Source: SMWN01 sp965221455 (lineage in GTDB: Bacteria > Pseudomonadota > Gammaproteobacteria > Eutrophobiales > Eutrophobiaceae). Taken from it: a DNA stretch of 64,000 bases. A model generated the notes under the pieces. The model worked only from the letters and a program-made list of their open reading frames with translations. It made no database searches and was not told the DNA's origin. Numbering within the stretch: the stretch's first letter is position 1; every line of letters begins with the position of its first letter. This document shows positions 52,544 through 61,474 of this stretch, in pieces. The DNA is taken from NCBI GenBank assembly GCA_965221455.1, contig OZ244890.1, positions 806,001 to 870,000 of the forward strand, given 5' to 3'. Both the position numbers and the translations under genes were made by a program.

Positions 52544-53497
52544 ATGAATGAATGCGTGGAAATTGATATGACCATACCCGATAAAATGTCAGGGAAACGC
52601 CTTGATCAAGCATTAGCGGATCTCTTGCCAGAGCATTCACGCGCCCGGTTGCAGGGCTGGATACGTAACAATTATGTACGCGTTAACAAAAAAGCAATGC
52701 GCACACGTGACAAGGTTTATGGCGGCGAACAAGTTGAGATACGCGCAAAAATCGAAACTCAAATACCTGCCGTCCCCGAGAATATCCCGCTGGAAATTAT
52801 TTTTGAAGATGAACATTTAATCATTATCAACAAACCAGCCGGGCTGATAGTCCATCCAGGTGCCGGCAACTCTCAACATACTTTAATGAATGCCTTATTA
52901 CACCATGATCTGCAACTAAAACAGGTCGCCCGTTCAGGTATTATTCATCGACTGGATAAAGATACTTCTGGATTATTGGTGATTGCGCGAACGCCTCAAA
53001 GTCATACTTTCCTTGTCAACCAACTACAAGACCGCAAAGTGAATCGGGAATATGTAGCGGTTGTCAGCGGGATCATGACTGCCGGAGGCACTATCAAAGA
53101 ACCTATCGGGCGACACCCCAAAAATCGAACCAAAATGGCCGTTGTGAACAATGGTAGGCCATCAACAACGCATTATCGAATTATAAAAAAATATAACCAT
53201 CATACACAGTTGCAGGTCAATCTGGAGACTGGCAGAACACATCAAATACGCGTACATATGGCTTGGCTACACCATCCGATCATCGGAGATCCTGCATATG
53301 GCAAACGAAAACAATTGGTGAAGGGAATGGATCCGAACCTCACAAAAGTCATTACTGCCTTTCCAAGACAGGCATTACACGCACGAGCTATCCAACTACT
53401 ACATCCACAGAGCAATGAAATAATGGCGTGGCAAGCGCCCATCCCGAGAGATATGACTGAACTCATCAACACGCTTGAAATCAATACAAAACAATGA
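52544..53497 (+). CDS. rluD: 23S rRNA pseudouridine synthase RluD
   Basis: 317 residues: N-terminal S4 RNA-binding domain (KRLDQALADLLPEHSRARLQ ... VRVNKK) and RluA-type catalytic domain with the active Asp in HRLDKDTSGLLVIARTP. Also IINKPAGLIVHPGAGN and ETGRTHQIRVHMAWLHHPII. Modifies positions in helix 69 (E. coli 1911, 1915, 1917). The start could also be the in-frame ATG nine codons later; neither has a strong ribosome site. Confidence 0.95.
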   Translation: MNECVEIDMTIPDKMSGKRLDQALADLLPEHSRARLQGWIRNNYVRVNKKAMRTRDKVYGGEQVEIRAKIETQIPAVPENIPLEIIFEDEHLIIINKPAGLIVHPGAGNSQHTLMNALLHHDLQLKQVARSGIIHRLDKDTSGLLVIARTPQSHTFLVNQLQDRKVNREYVAVVSGIMTAGGTIKEPIGRHPKNRTKMAVVNNGRPSTTHYRIIKKYNHHTQLQVNLETGRTHQIRVHMAWLHHPIIGDPAYGKRKQLVKGMDPNLTKVITAFPRQALHARAIQLLHPQSNEIMAWQAPIPRDMTELINTLEINTKQ

Positions 53498-54233
53498 CAT
53501 CGGATTCAGGTGGCATTACCCCTCTTCCCATGATCAGCTTGACCTCGGAACATACGTAAATGATAATCAATATTTAGTGTAACATCTGATGAATTCACTT
53601 GTCCCATCGGGCGATCAATGGTCAGGACTTAATCTTGTACTTACCTCAAACACTGTGAGACGGGATCCGGGATGTGTAACGCTTACCACACCGCCGTCTC
53701 CTCAGGAATGTTAATGAAAGATTTCCTGCACATCCTCTAGAGATTAATCACTCGAAAAGAAAACATTCTATCGATCCCGGATGCCATGAAATCGTTTACG
53801 TGATATATTTAGGTCCACCCAGGGCAAGATGGATCCAGTCCAGTTTACGGAGCAAAACCGTTAAAACGGATGGTACAGGATCAAGTAAGAAACACTCCCG
53901 GTAAAATTTAAGGTGCTGTCGGACAACTTCGCCGTCGTTGTTAATACGTAGAGATAGTGGGTGTTTGACAATTTTGTAGGCCTTTCAAAGGTATGGCAGC
54001 GAGGCATCTGTTCCCCGATTCTTTAACTACTTAATTGCACTGCAACTAAAAAGTAGTTAAAGAATCGGGAAAATAAACTCCATAAAGACTGCTATGCATC
54101 ATGAATTCAGCACCAAGTGTTAGTGCTTGGGCTAATATATATCGAGAAAATTGACCAAAAACTGTTGGTTATTTCGTCGTTATAACCTAATATTTATGTG
54201 TTAATCCTTTGAAAACAACTGAATAACTGAAAA
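53498..54233. other. 736-base intergenic region before pilB
   Basis: No gene could be supported on either strand. It contains a 7-bp GAGACGG/CCGTCTC stem (53657-53700) with an inner GTG...CAC helix, the long inverted repeat at 54014-54069, and a GGTTAT/ATAACC inverted repeat (54167-54187) next to TAATAT at 54189, a possible -10 for pilB. Unusually long for this otherwise compact region. Confidence 0.5.
54014..54069. repeat. 19-bp perfect inverted repeat
   Basis: Left arm 54014-54032 (CCCGATTCTTTAACTACTT), 18-base loop, right arm 54051-54069, all 19 pairs matching. Neither flank has a T-run, so it is not a standard terminator. It may be the ends of a deleted miniature element, an RNA structure in the pilB leader, or a paired operator. 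Confidence 0.8.
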
Positions 54234-55955
54234 ATGGTCGCCACACAAACAAATATCAATCTAGGTGGTCTTGCTCGTAAACTGGTCCTTGATGGCCTAC
54301 TTGAGCAAGAGGCAGCCTTGGAAGCACATGAAGCTGCGCTTAAGAAGAAGATGTCCCTGGTATCGTATTTGGTCGAAAATAACATTTTATCTGGCGACAA
54401 AATAGCGCGTGCCGCATCACAGGAATTCGGAATACCTCTCATTGATATCGAAAATATTGATATTGATCCCGACGTTACCAAGCTCGTTAAACAAGAACTT
54501 ATAGAAAAACATCGTGCTTTACCCTTATTCAGACGTGGCAAACGTTTGTATCTGGCAGTCTCTGATCCGGCTAATCTACTGGCTCTTGATGAGATTAAAT
54601 TTGCCGTCAGCATGAATACCGAGGCCATATTGGTCGAGGAAAACAAGCTCGCTGCAGCTATTGATAGAGCGTTGGATGATACTGACGATACTTTTGACGA
54701 CATGGGGGAGGAAGATTTTGAAGATCTGGACACTCTGGAAATGGCCCAGAATGCCAAGGAAGAAGAAGAAGAAGATACTGAAATTGATGATGCTCCTGTC
54801 GTAAGATTTGTCAACAAAGTCTTACTTGATTCTATTAAAAAAGGCGGGTCTGATCTGCACTTTGAACCTTATGAGAAGTTCTATCGTGTCCGCTTTCGTA
54901 TTGATGGTGTATTGGAAGAAGTTGCCAAACCGCCTTTAGCACTATCAATGAAAATTGCTGCACGCGTAAAGGTTATGTCACGGCTGGACGTATCGGAGCG
55001 GCGCGTGCCTCAGGATGGGCGTATCAAGCTGAAGTTATCGAAAAACAAAGCTATCGATTTCCGTGTCAACACCTGCCCAACCTTATTTGGCGAAAAGATA
55101 GTCATGCGTATTCTCGATTCTGATGCCGCGGCACTACAGATTGATCAGTTGGGTTACGAGCCTGCTCAAAAAGAGATGTTCCTGTCCAACCTGCATAAAC
55201 CCTACGGCATGTTTCTGGTCACTGGACCCACAGGTAGTGGTAAAACTGTTTCTCTCTACACTGGCATCAACATCCTTAACCAGGTGGATATCAATATCTC
55301 AACAGCGGAAGATCCGGTCGAAATTAATTTGCCTGGTGTGAACCAGGTTCAGGTTGATGAAAGGACCGGAATGACCTTCGACAAAGCATTAAAAGCTTTC
55401 CTGCGCCAGGATCCGGATATTATTCTGGTCGGTGAAATTCGTGACCTTGGTACAGCGGGTATCGCTGTCAAAGCTGCCCAGACAGGTCACATGGTAATGT
55501 CGACGCTGCACACCAATGATGCACCACAAACGCTAACGCGTTTACAAGATATGGGGATCCAGGCCTTCGCCGTTGCCACCAGTATCAATCTTATTACCGC
55601 TCAGCGTCTGTTGCGAAGATTACACCCTGATTACAAAAAGTCCGTGGAACTACCCAAAGAAGTGCTACTGGATGAGGGGTACACGGAGGAAGAAATCGAG
55701 GCTGGTTTTAGTTTATTTGAGCCAGGCGATGGTGGTGCCGATTGCCCCAGTGGTTACAAGGGTCGAGCCGGCATATATCAAGTTATGTCTATCTCGGATG
55801 CCACCAAAAGACTGATTATTGAAGGTGCCAACGCAGTACAGCTTGCAGATCAGGCGGCTTCAGAGGGTATCTGGGATATCCGCAAGTCAGGCTTGGCAAA
55901 AGCCGCACAGGGTATTACAAGTCTTACTGAAGTCAACCGAGTCACCGTCGAATAA
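54234..55955 (+). CDS. pilB: Type IV pilus assembly ATPase PilB
   Basis: 573 residues. N-terminal T2SSE domain (about 30-145), an acidic linker (DDTFDDMGEEDFEDLDTLEM), then the hexameric ATPase: Walker A GPTGSGKTVSLYTG, Asp box STAEDPVEI, Walker B LRQDPDIILVGEIRD, His box. Powers pilus extension. The zinc tetracysteine motif usual in PilB is mostly missing: the first pair is replaced by LHPDYKK and only one Cys remains in GADCPSGYKGR. ATG 54234 has a weak ribosome site. Followed 13 bases later by pilC. Confidence 0.96.
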   Translation: MVATQTNINLGGLARKLVLDGLLEQEAALEAHEAALKKKMSLVSYLVENNILSGDKIARAASQEFGIPLIDIENIDIDPDVTKLVKQELIEKHRALPLFRRGKRLYLAVSDPANLLALDEIKFAVSMNTEAILVEENKLAAAIDRALDDTDDTFDDMGEEDFEDLDTLEMAQNAKEEEEEDTEIDDAPVVRFVNKVLLDSIKKGGSDLHFEPYEKFYRVRFRIDGVLEEVAKPPLALSMKIAARVKVMSRLDVSERRVPQDGRIKLKLSKNKAIDFRVNTCPTLFGEKIVMRILDSDAAALQIDQLGYEPAQKEMFLSNLHKPYGMFLVTGPTGSGKTVSLYTGINILNQVDINISTAEDPVEINLPGVNQVQVDERTGMTFDKALKAFLRQDPDIILVGEIRDLGTAGIAVKAAQTGHMVMSTLHTNDAPQTLTRLQDMGIQAFAVATSINLITAQRLLRRLHPDYKKSVELPKEVLLDEGYTEEEIEAGFSLFEPGDGGADCPSGYKGRAGIYQVMSISDATKRLIIEGANAVQLADQAASEGIWDIRKSGLAKAAQGITSLTEVNRVTVE

Positions 55956-55968
55956 AGGAACAACTTTT

Positions 55969-57216
55969 ATGGCTACAGCAACAAAACATACGCAAAACCG
56001 GAGCATTTCCGAAAAAGAGGTTCTTTTCCTTTGGGAAGGTAAAGACAAAGCAGGAAAACTTGTTGCAGGTGAACTTTCTGGACAGAGTGATGCTCTAGTG
56101 AAAGCAAGGCTTCGTAGCCAGGGGATAAACCCGCTGAAAGTAAAGAAAAAATCCAAACCCCTATTGGGTGGGGGTAAAGCCAAGATTTCCCCTAAAGACA
56201 TTACAATTTTCAGCCGTCAATTAGCCACTATGATGTCTTCTGGCGTGCCTCTGGTTCAGGCTTTCGAAATCGTTGGCAGGGGGCATGAAAATCCGGGTAT
56301 GCAAGATCTGATTTTAGGAATTAAGGCTGATGTAGAAGCGGGTAATAGCCTGACAGAAGCATTGCATAAAAAGCCCTTATGTTTCAATGACCTCTATTGC
56401 AACCTGGTTGAGGCGGGTGAACATGCAGGTATCCTGGAAGCGATCTTGCATAAACTTGCAACCTACATGGAAAAAACAGAGGCCCTGAAATCAAAAATTA
56501 AAGCTGCGCTGTTTTATCCGGCCTCCGTGATCGTCGTTGCAGGTATTGTTGTGACCATCCTGATGATTTTTGTGATCCCTCAATTCGAGGAACTATTTAG
56601 TAATTTTGGTGCAGATTTGCCTGCGTTAACACAATTTCTTATTGATATGTCCAATCTTTTTGTTCAATGGTGGTGGGCACTATTCGCCGTGTGTGGTGGC
56701 ACAGTTTTTGGGCTGCTGCAAATGCATAAAAGATCAAAACCTTTTGCTCAAGCCCTCGAGATACTGATGCTCAAGCTCCCCGTTCTTGGCGTAGTGCTCG
56801 AGAAAGCGGCCATCGCACGTTTTGCTCGCACATTGGAAACTATGTTTGCCGCAGGTACTCCCATGGTTGAGGCAATGACATCAGTTGCCGGCGCCTGTGG
56901 TAACATTGTCTTTTACAATGCATGTATAAAAATTAGAGACGATATCTCCACCGGTACTCAACTTCAGGCAAGCATGCGCGAAACAGGACTATTTCCAAAT
57001 ATGGTTGTACAAATGGTCGCAATTGGCGAAGAGTCTGGCTCTATTGATACCATGCTTGGAAAAATTGCAGACTGGTATGAACAAGAAGTTGATGATGCCG
57101 TCGAAGCAATGACTAGCTTACTTGAACCCGCTATCATGGCGTTTCTGGGTGTCGTCATTGGTAGTATTGTTATTGGCATGTATCTGCCTATCTTCAAAAT
57201 GGGTCAAGTGGTATAG
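55969..57216 (+). CDS. pilC: Type IV pilus inner-membrane platform protein PilC
   Basis: 415 residues from the ATG with AAGGA 8 bases upstream; the open frame extends back into pilB without meaning. Two T2SSF domains: first with FSRQLATMMSSGVPLVQAFE, membrane helices at ALFYPASVIVVAGIVVTILM and WWALFAVCGGTVFGL; second with FARTLETMFAAGTPMVEAMT and a final helix MAFLGVVIGSIVIGMYLPIF. Couples PilB to pilin insertion. Confidence 0.96.
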   Translation: MATATKHTQNRSISEKEVLFLWEGKDKAGKLVAGELSGQSDALVKARLRSQGINPLKVKKKSKPLLGGGKAKISPKDITIFSRQLATMMSSGVPLVQAFEIVGRGHENPGMQDLILGIKADVEAGNSLTEALHKKPLCFNDLYCNLVEAGEHAGILEAILHKLATYMEKTEALKSKIKAALFYPASVIVVAGIVVTILMIFVIPQFEELFSNFGADLPALTQFLIDMSNLFVQWWWALFAVCGGTVFGLLQMHKRSKPFAQALEILMLKLPVLGVVLEKAAIARFARTLETMFAAGTPMVEAMTSVAGACGNIVFYNACIKIRDDISTGTQLQASMRETGLFPNMVVQMVAIGEESGSIDTMLGKIADWYEQEVDDAVEAMTSLLEPAIMAFLGVVIGSIVIGMYLPIFKMGQVV

Positions 57217-57325
57217 ATACCAAATATCTTGTAACAAATATAAACAGATTAACCGCTCAAACGATTGACGCATTGACTGTGAGTGGTAAGTCCTGTCCCG
57301 TTGGCGATCTTGTATAGTCTGGACG

Positions 57326-58201
57326 ATGTCCGTTATTTATTTTCTGCAAACTCATCCAATTTATTTTTCATTCTGTATGGCTATGCTCGGAATGTGTGTA
57401 GGAAGCTTCCTGAATGTAGTGATATATCGATTACCAAAAATGATGCAACAGAACTGGCATGAGCAATGTTGTGAGCTGTTAGATATTAAGAAAGAGAATA
57501 TAGTAGTGCAACAGCGAATGAATTTAGTCTTTCCGGGCTCAAATTGCCCTACGTGTCAGCATAAAATATCTGCGCTCGAAAACATCCCTGTCATCAGTTA
57601 CTTTTTTCTTAAGGGTCGTTGCGGATCATGTAATGCCAAAATATCTTTGCAATATCCCTTAATTGAAACTCTCGCCGGACTAACAACCGCCTATATCGCC
57701 TGGCACTTTGGCTTCAGCTTGCAAACCCTGTTTGCCGTTCTATTTACCTGGGCGCTTATATCTTTGAGTATGATTGATCTGAGGCATTCCTTACTGCCCG
57801 ATGACATAACACTACCGTTTATGTGGTTGGGCCTGGCGTGTAATATATTTAACATCTTCACTGATATCACTTCCAGTCTTATTGGCGCGATACTTGGTTA
57901 CGGCGTTCTTTGGCTCATATTTATGAGTTTCAAGGTGATTACCGGAAAAGAAGGTATGGGTTACGGTGATTTTAAACTTTTAGCCCTCCTGGGGGGCTGG
58001 CTTGGCTGGCAATTTTTACCTCTGATTATTCTACTATCTTCAATAACTGCATCAATAATCGGTATTTCAATGATCTTGTTTAAAGGAAGAAATAAAGCCT
58101 CTCCTTTCCCTTTCGGACCCTATCTGGCAATCGCGGGATGGATAAGTTTACTCTGGGGCGAAGAATTAATCGGTACTTATCAAACTATTTTTAGTTATTA
58201 A
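57326..58201 (+). CDS. pilD: Prepilin peptidase / N-methyltransferase PilD
   Basis: 291 residues with about seven transmembrane helices. N-terminal cytoplasmic loop has the zinc-type motif CPTC...CGSC (CPTCQHKIS and CGSCNAKIS) and GSFLNVVIYRLP. The aspartyl protease dyad is in SMIDLRHSLLPDDIT and GMGYGDFKLLALLGGWLGW. Cleaves and methylates the PilA precursors seen in this window. Stop is followed by coaE after 6 bases. Confidence 0.97.
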   Translation: MSVIYFLQTHPIYFSFCMAMLGMCVGSFLNVVIYRLPKMMQQNWHEQCCELLDIKKENIVVQQRMNLVFPGSNCPTCQHKISALENIPVISYFFLKGRCGSCNAKISLQYPLIETLAGLTTAYIAWHFGFSLQTLFAVLFTWALISLSMIDLRHSLLPDDITLPFMWLGLACNIFNIFTDITSSLIGAILGYGVLWLIFMSFKVITGKEGMGYGDFKLLALLGGWLGWQFLPLIILLSSITASIIGISMILFKGRNKASPFPFGPYLAIAGWISLLWGEELIGTYQTIFSY

Positions 58202-58207
58202 TTGGAT

Positions 58208-58798
58208 ATGGTCTTAAAAGTTGGGATGACGGGTGGTATAGGTAGCGGAAAATCAACCGCCTGTAAAATTTTCTCCGAACTTGGGACGCCTGTTATCGAT
58301 GCAGATATAATTGCACACAACCTGGTAATGCCGGGGACGCCTGCACTTCAGCAAATAATAACCGAGTTTGGAAAAGAGATCGTCACCAAAGAAGGGGGTC
58401 TGAACAGACAAAAATTACGCGACCGGATATTCACAAATGTAACTGACCGCAACAAGTTGAATAACATTTTACACCCGGCCACATACAGTGAAATCATACT
58501 TGAAATAGAGCGCATTCAGTCCAGGTATTGTATCATCGCTGTCCCTCTCCTGCTGGAAACGGACACTTCAAGGATTGTTGATAGGATCTTAATCATTGAT
58601 ACCCCCAGGGAATTGCAGATGTCACGTGCCTCGATTAGAGACAATGTAACTCAGCATGACATTGAAACAATTATGTATTCACAGATACCTCCTGAAGACC
58701 GATTTGCTGCTGCCGATGATATTATTAAAAATGATGGTGAAGTTAATAATCTACGTAGGCAAATTTGCGACCTGCACAAATTTTACACAAATATCTGA
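58208..58798 (+). CDS. coaE: Dephospho-CoA kinase
   Basis: Final step of CoA synthesis. 196 residues; P-loop GMTGGIGSGKSTACKIF, VIDADIIAHNLV (Asp site), HPATYSEI, IAVPLLLET and QMSRASIRDN lid region. ATG 58208 is preferred over the TTG two codons earlier, which abuts the pilD stop. The pilD-coaE-zapD-yacG order is classic. Confidence 0.95.
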   Translation: MVLKVGMTGGIGSGKSTACKIFSELGTPVIDADIIAHNLVMPGTPALQQIITEFGKEIVTKEGGLNRQKLRDRIFTNVTDRNKLNNILHPATYSEIILEIERIQSRYCIIAVPLLLETDTSRIVDRILIIDTPRELQMSRASIRDNVTQHDIETIMYSQIPPEDRFAAADDIIKNDGEVNNLRRQICDLHKFYTNI

Positions 58799-58856
58799 TC
58801 TGCGCCTGTTGCTTGCGATGCACAAGTGCAGGACAATTGGTCTTTAATATTTACCT

Positions 58857-59642
58857 GTGGCAGTCACCTACGTGGAAAAAAGTGTCATATATGAACAACC
58901 TTTAAATGAACGAGTACGCAGCTTCCTGCGACTTGAGCATCTGTTCGATATTGCCGAACATCACTGTCCTCAAGACAGTCAGTGGGATAGTCGAATAACC
59001 ATATCGTGCTTGCTGGAAATCCTCAATCTACTCTCTCGTTCTGATATAAAAAGTGACTTAATCAAGGAATTAGAACGCCATACAGCTATTCTGGATGTGT
59101 TAAAAAATAATCCGGATATTCATCACCAAAGACTAAATGACATGTTAAGTAATATTAATATTCATCTCAGTACACTGCGTAATAGTGATTGCCAACCTGG
59201 CCAATGTCTGAAGCAGAATGAGCTAATGACGTCAATCAAGCAAAGGATATCTATTCCAGGAGGAACTTGTAATTTTGATCTCCCTGCTTTTCATCACTGG
59301 CTACACAAACCCGCACAGTCACGGCATAACGATTTGACAATGTGGAAACAAGATCTTGCAGTAATACAAGAATCTCTAACTATCGCACTACTCATGCTCA
59401 GAAACAGCACGACACCTGTGAATGAAAATGCTGAAGCAGGCTTTTACCAGCAACCTATAGGGTCAAAATTATCTTGTCAATTAATTCGAGTTCTTTTGCC
59501 TAATGATTGTAAATATTTCCCTGAAATAAGCGGCGGCAAACATAGATTCACAATACGTTTCATGGAACAAGCGTCAACTTCATCCAGACCTGTGCAAACC
59601 AAAAATGCCGTTGAATTTGAGCTTCATTGTTGCATTTTATGA
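58857..59642 (+). CDS. zapD: Cell division protein ZapD
   Basis: 261 residues, DUF1342/YacF family. Crosslinks FtsZ filaments at the septum. Family features: YEQPLNERVRSFLRLEHLF at the start, helical domain, then IPGGTCNFDLPAFHHWLHKP and a beta domain ending KNAVEFELHCCIL. GTG start at 58857; an alternative GTG is five codons later. Its end overlaps yacG (ATGA). Confidence 0.93.
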   Translation: MAVTYVEKSVIYEQPLNERVRSFLRLEHLFDIAEHHCPQDSQWDSRITISCLLEILNLLSRSDIKSDLIKELERHTAILDVLKNNPDIHHQRLNDMLSNINIHLSTLRNSDCQPGQCLKQNELMTSIKQRISIPGGTCNFDLPAFHHWLHKPAQSRHNDLTMWKQDLAVIQESLTIALLMLRNSTTPVNENAEAGFYQQPIGSKLSCQLIRVLLPNDCKYFPEISGGKHRFTIRFMEQASTSSRPVQTKNAVEFELHCCIL

Positions 59643-59839
59643 AGGAGTCTATCGTTAAATGCCTCAGGTGCGGCAAAATAGCTGAATACTCATACGATAA
59701 TGAGCATCGCCCGTTTTGCAGCGAACGTTGCAAACTAATTGATCTTGGCAAATGGGTCGATGAAAAATACAGGATTAGTTCCAACGATAATGATCATACC
59801 TCAAACTTGTTACCAGAAGATTTGTATACTAAACATTGA
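59639..59839 (+). CDS. yacG: Zinc-binding DNA gyrase inhibitor YacG
   Basis: 66 residues. Four-cysteine zinc finger CLRCGK...FCSERCKLIDLGKW is the YacG signature. In E. coli it binds GyrB and blocks DNA binding. The ATG overlaps the zapD TGA, so translation is coupled; no independent ribosome site. Confidence 0.93.
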   Translation: MKESIVKCLRCGKIAEYSYDNEHRPFCSERCKLIDLGKWVDEKYRISSNDNDHTSNLLPEDLYTKH

Positions 59840-59929
59840 GCATTTAAAACATAGGATGCCCTCTCATATCCACTAAAGAATCCATGATCAAGTTTGAGTA
59901 GCGCGTCTTGCCAATAATGCCGCTCGGCA

Positions 59930-60109
59930 GTGCGTTCGCGGGTACAAACTTCCGCCTGGTCGGCAGAACTTACTAACCCTCCTCCAGACCAAAACGAAGT
60001 GGTGAAATGCCCCAATTCCAAATGCGGCAAGTTTTACCGTCTGTATTCGGAGAATGGCGAAACCCAACAGCGAGTTGTGTATATCCAGGAGTACGAACAA
60101 CCGGATTAG
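59930..60109 (+). CDS. Possible small zinc-ribbon-like ORF
   Basis: From GTG 59930 about 59 codons; the convincing part begins about 59975 with NPPPDQNEVVKCPNSKCGKF and continues YRLYSENGETQQRVVYIQEY. It has a CxxxxC pair and a balanced composition. No good ribosome site and upstream sequence looks random, so it may be the tail of a lost gene. Family not recognised. Confidence 0.3.
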   Translation: MRSRVQTSAWSAELTNPPPDQNEVVKCPNSKCGKFYRLYSENGETQQRVVYIQEYEQPD

Positions 60110-60189
60110 GGGCTTTCGGCTTTAGCGACGGGTTTTCTAACGCGGTAACCACATTCCATCGTTTTTTCTCACGCGCCACATGAAGCGAA

Positions 60190-60462
60190 GTTCACCCCGA
60201 ATTATCAATGGCTTGAATATATGCCCCCAGCGTAAACAAGAGCAATGGCAGTATTGGTTTGACCGAGTGCTGCCGCATAATACAAGGGAGTCCAGCCATT
60301 TTTGTCTCTTGCGTTGATAGCCGCCCTGGCTTTGATAAGGATATTAGCAATATCAGTTTGTCCCATCCCTGCTGCAAGATGCAAAAGGGTGACAATGCAG
60401 AACACAGATACTTTGTGTGCAAGAGTCAAATTCATGACCCAATCAAAGTTTCTTAAGTACAT
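60190..60462 (-). pseudogene. Ankyrin-repeat protein remnant
   Basis: Two ankyrin units are readable: LLHLAAGMGQTDIANILIKA and NGWTPLYYAAALGQTNTAIA, after about 27 atypical residues. After LVYAG the expected repeat (AYIQAIDNSG) continues in another frame and stops. There is no signal or full-length partner. It overlaps the end of the mutT/thiE gene by 10 bases. Likely fragment of a larger gene. Confidence 0.6.
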
Positions 60463-61466
60463 TTTAAATATTTAAGCACTGCATCTTTTGTGCTTTCCTG
60501 GTTCCAGATCCCGCTTAAAGTCGATATTCCCTGACCACCACATTCACACGACTTTTTCATATCTTCAACTTGCATACCACCCAGGGCATAAGTTGGAATT
60601 GGAATCGACTTGGCTAATATTTCAAAGTTTTCCCACCCCAATGGCTCCGTTTTCGGATGACTGAGTGTTCTATTCACTGGTGACAAAACCAGAAAATCAA
60701 TATCAATTTTAACCGCGTGTTCCAGCTCATGGTAATTATGACATGATGCAGCAACCAGATAGTCATTATCTAGCGGCCGCTTATCGAATCGTAATAGTCT
60801 TGCACTATTCAGATGAACCCCATTAGCTCCATACTTTATTGCATATTCAGGCAAACTATTGATCATTAACACCACATCGTTATTTCCACAACATTCAAGC
60901 AACTCCGAGATTAAAGACCTGTATTTTTCATAATGTGAATCATTACTGAACCGCAACTGGAATAAAGTCGCTCCAGCAGAGATACATTCTTCAAATTTAT
61001 TCAAGTACTCTTTGGGATTATCTTCAGGATCGGGACAAATCAAATATAGCCTGGGAAGTTTTACAGCTTTGATAATTGGTTTATTGGCTTCTGGATAATC
61101 ACGTTCATCAAGTTTTGCAATATCCACCCACTCTATTACCTGCCCTTCCCTACCAATACTTTCATTACGCTCAAGATAACTTGAATCCCATGAATCTACA
61201 TTCCAGGCATCAAGTAAGACAGAATACTCTTCATAGTCATATTGGACCTGAATTAGCGGCTGGGCTGACTGCACAGTCAAAGCAAGCTCTTCGAACAGCT
61301 CCCTTGATAAAGCTTCACTAACAGTCTCACCTGCCTCGAGTTTCCCACCAGGAAATTCCCACAATTCAGGTTGGTGGACAGTTGACGACCTACGTGATAA
61401 CAATACCTGATCCTTGTTGTTTTTAATCACGCCTACCGCAACATGTAAAATTAGGCCGGACGCCAT
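60453..61466 (-). CDS. Nudix hydrolase (MutT) fused to thiamine-phosphate-synthase-like domain
   Basis: 337 residues. N-terminal Nudix domain (1-140) with the full box GGKLEAGETVSEALSRELFE-EL preceded by LLSRRSSTVHQPELWEFPGG: an 8-oxo-dGTPase of MutT type. C-terminal TIM-barrel (about 145-335) of ThiE/TenI type (LFQLRFSN, GANGVHLNSARL, AASCHNYHELEHA, YALGGMQVEDM); the usual thiE active residues are only partly kept, so its role is unclear. The fusion is common near argJ-secA in gammaproteobacteria. Confidence 0.9.
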   Translation of the reverse strand: MASGLILHVAVGVIKNNKDQVLLSRRSSTVHQPELWEFPGGKLEAGETVSEALSRELFEELALTVQSAQPLIQVQYDYEEYSVLLDAWNVDSWDSSYLERNESIGREGQVIEWVDIAKLDERDYPEANKPIIKAVKLPRLYLICPDPEDNPKEYLNKFEECISAGATLFQLRFSNDSHYEKYRSLISELLECCGNNDVVLMINSLPEYAIKYGANGVHLNSARLLRFDKRPLDNDYLVAASCHNYHELEHAVKIDIDFLVLSPVNRTLSHPKTEPLGWENFEILAKSIPIPTYALGGMQVEDMKKSCECGGQGISTLSGIWNQESTKDAVLKYLKCT

Positions 61467-61474
61467 GAATAATA

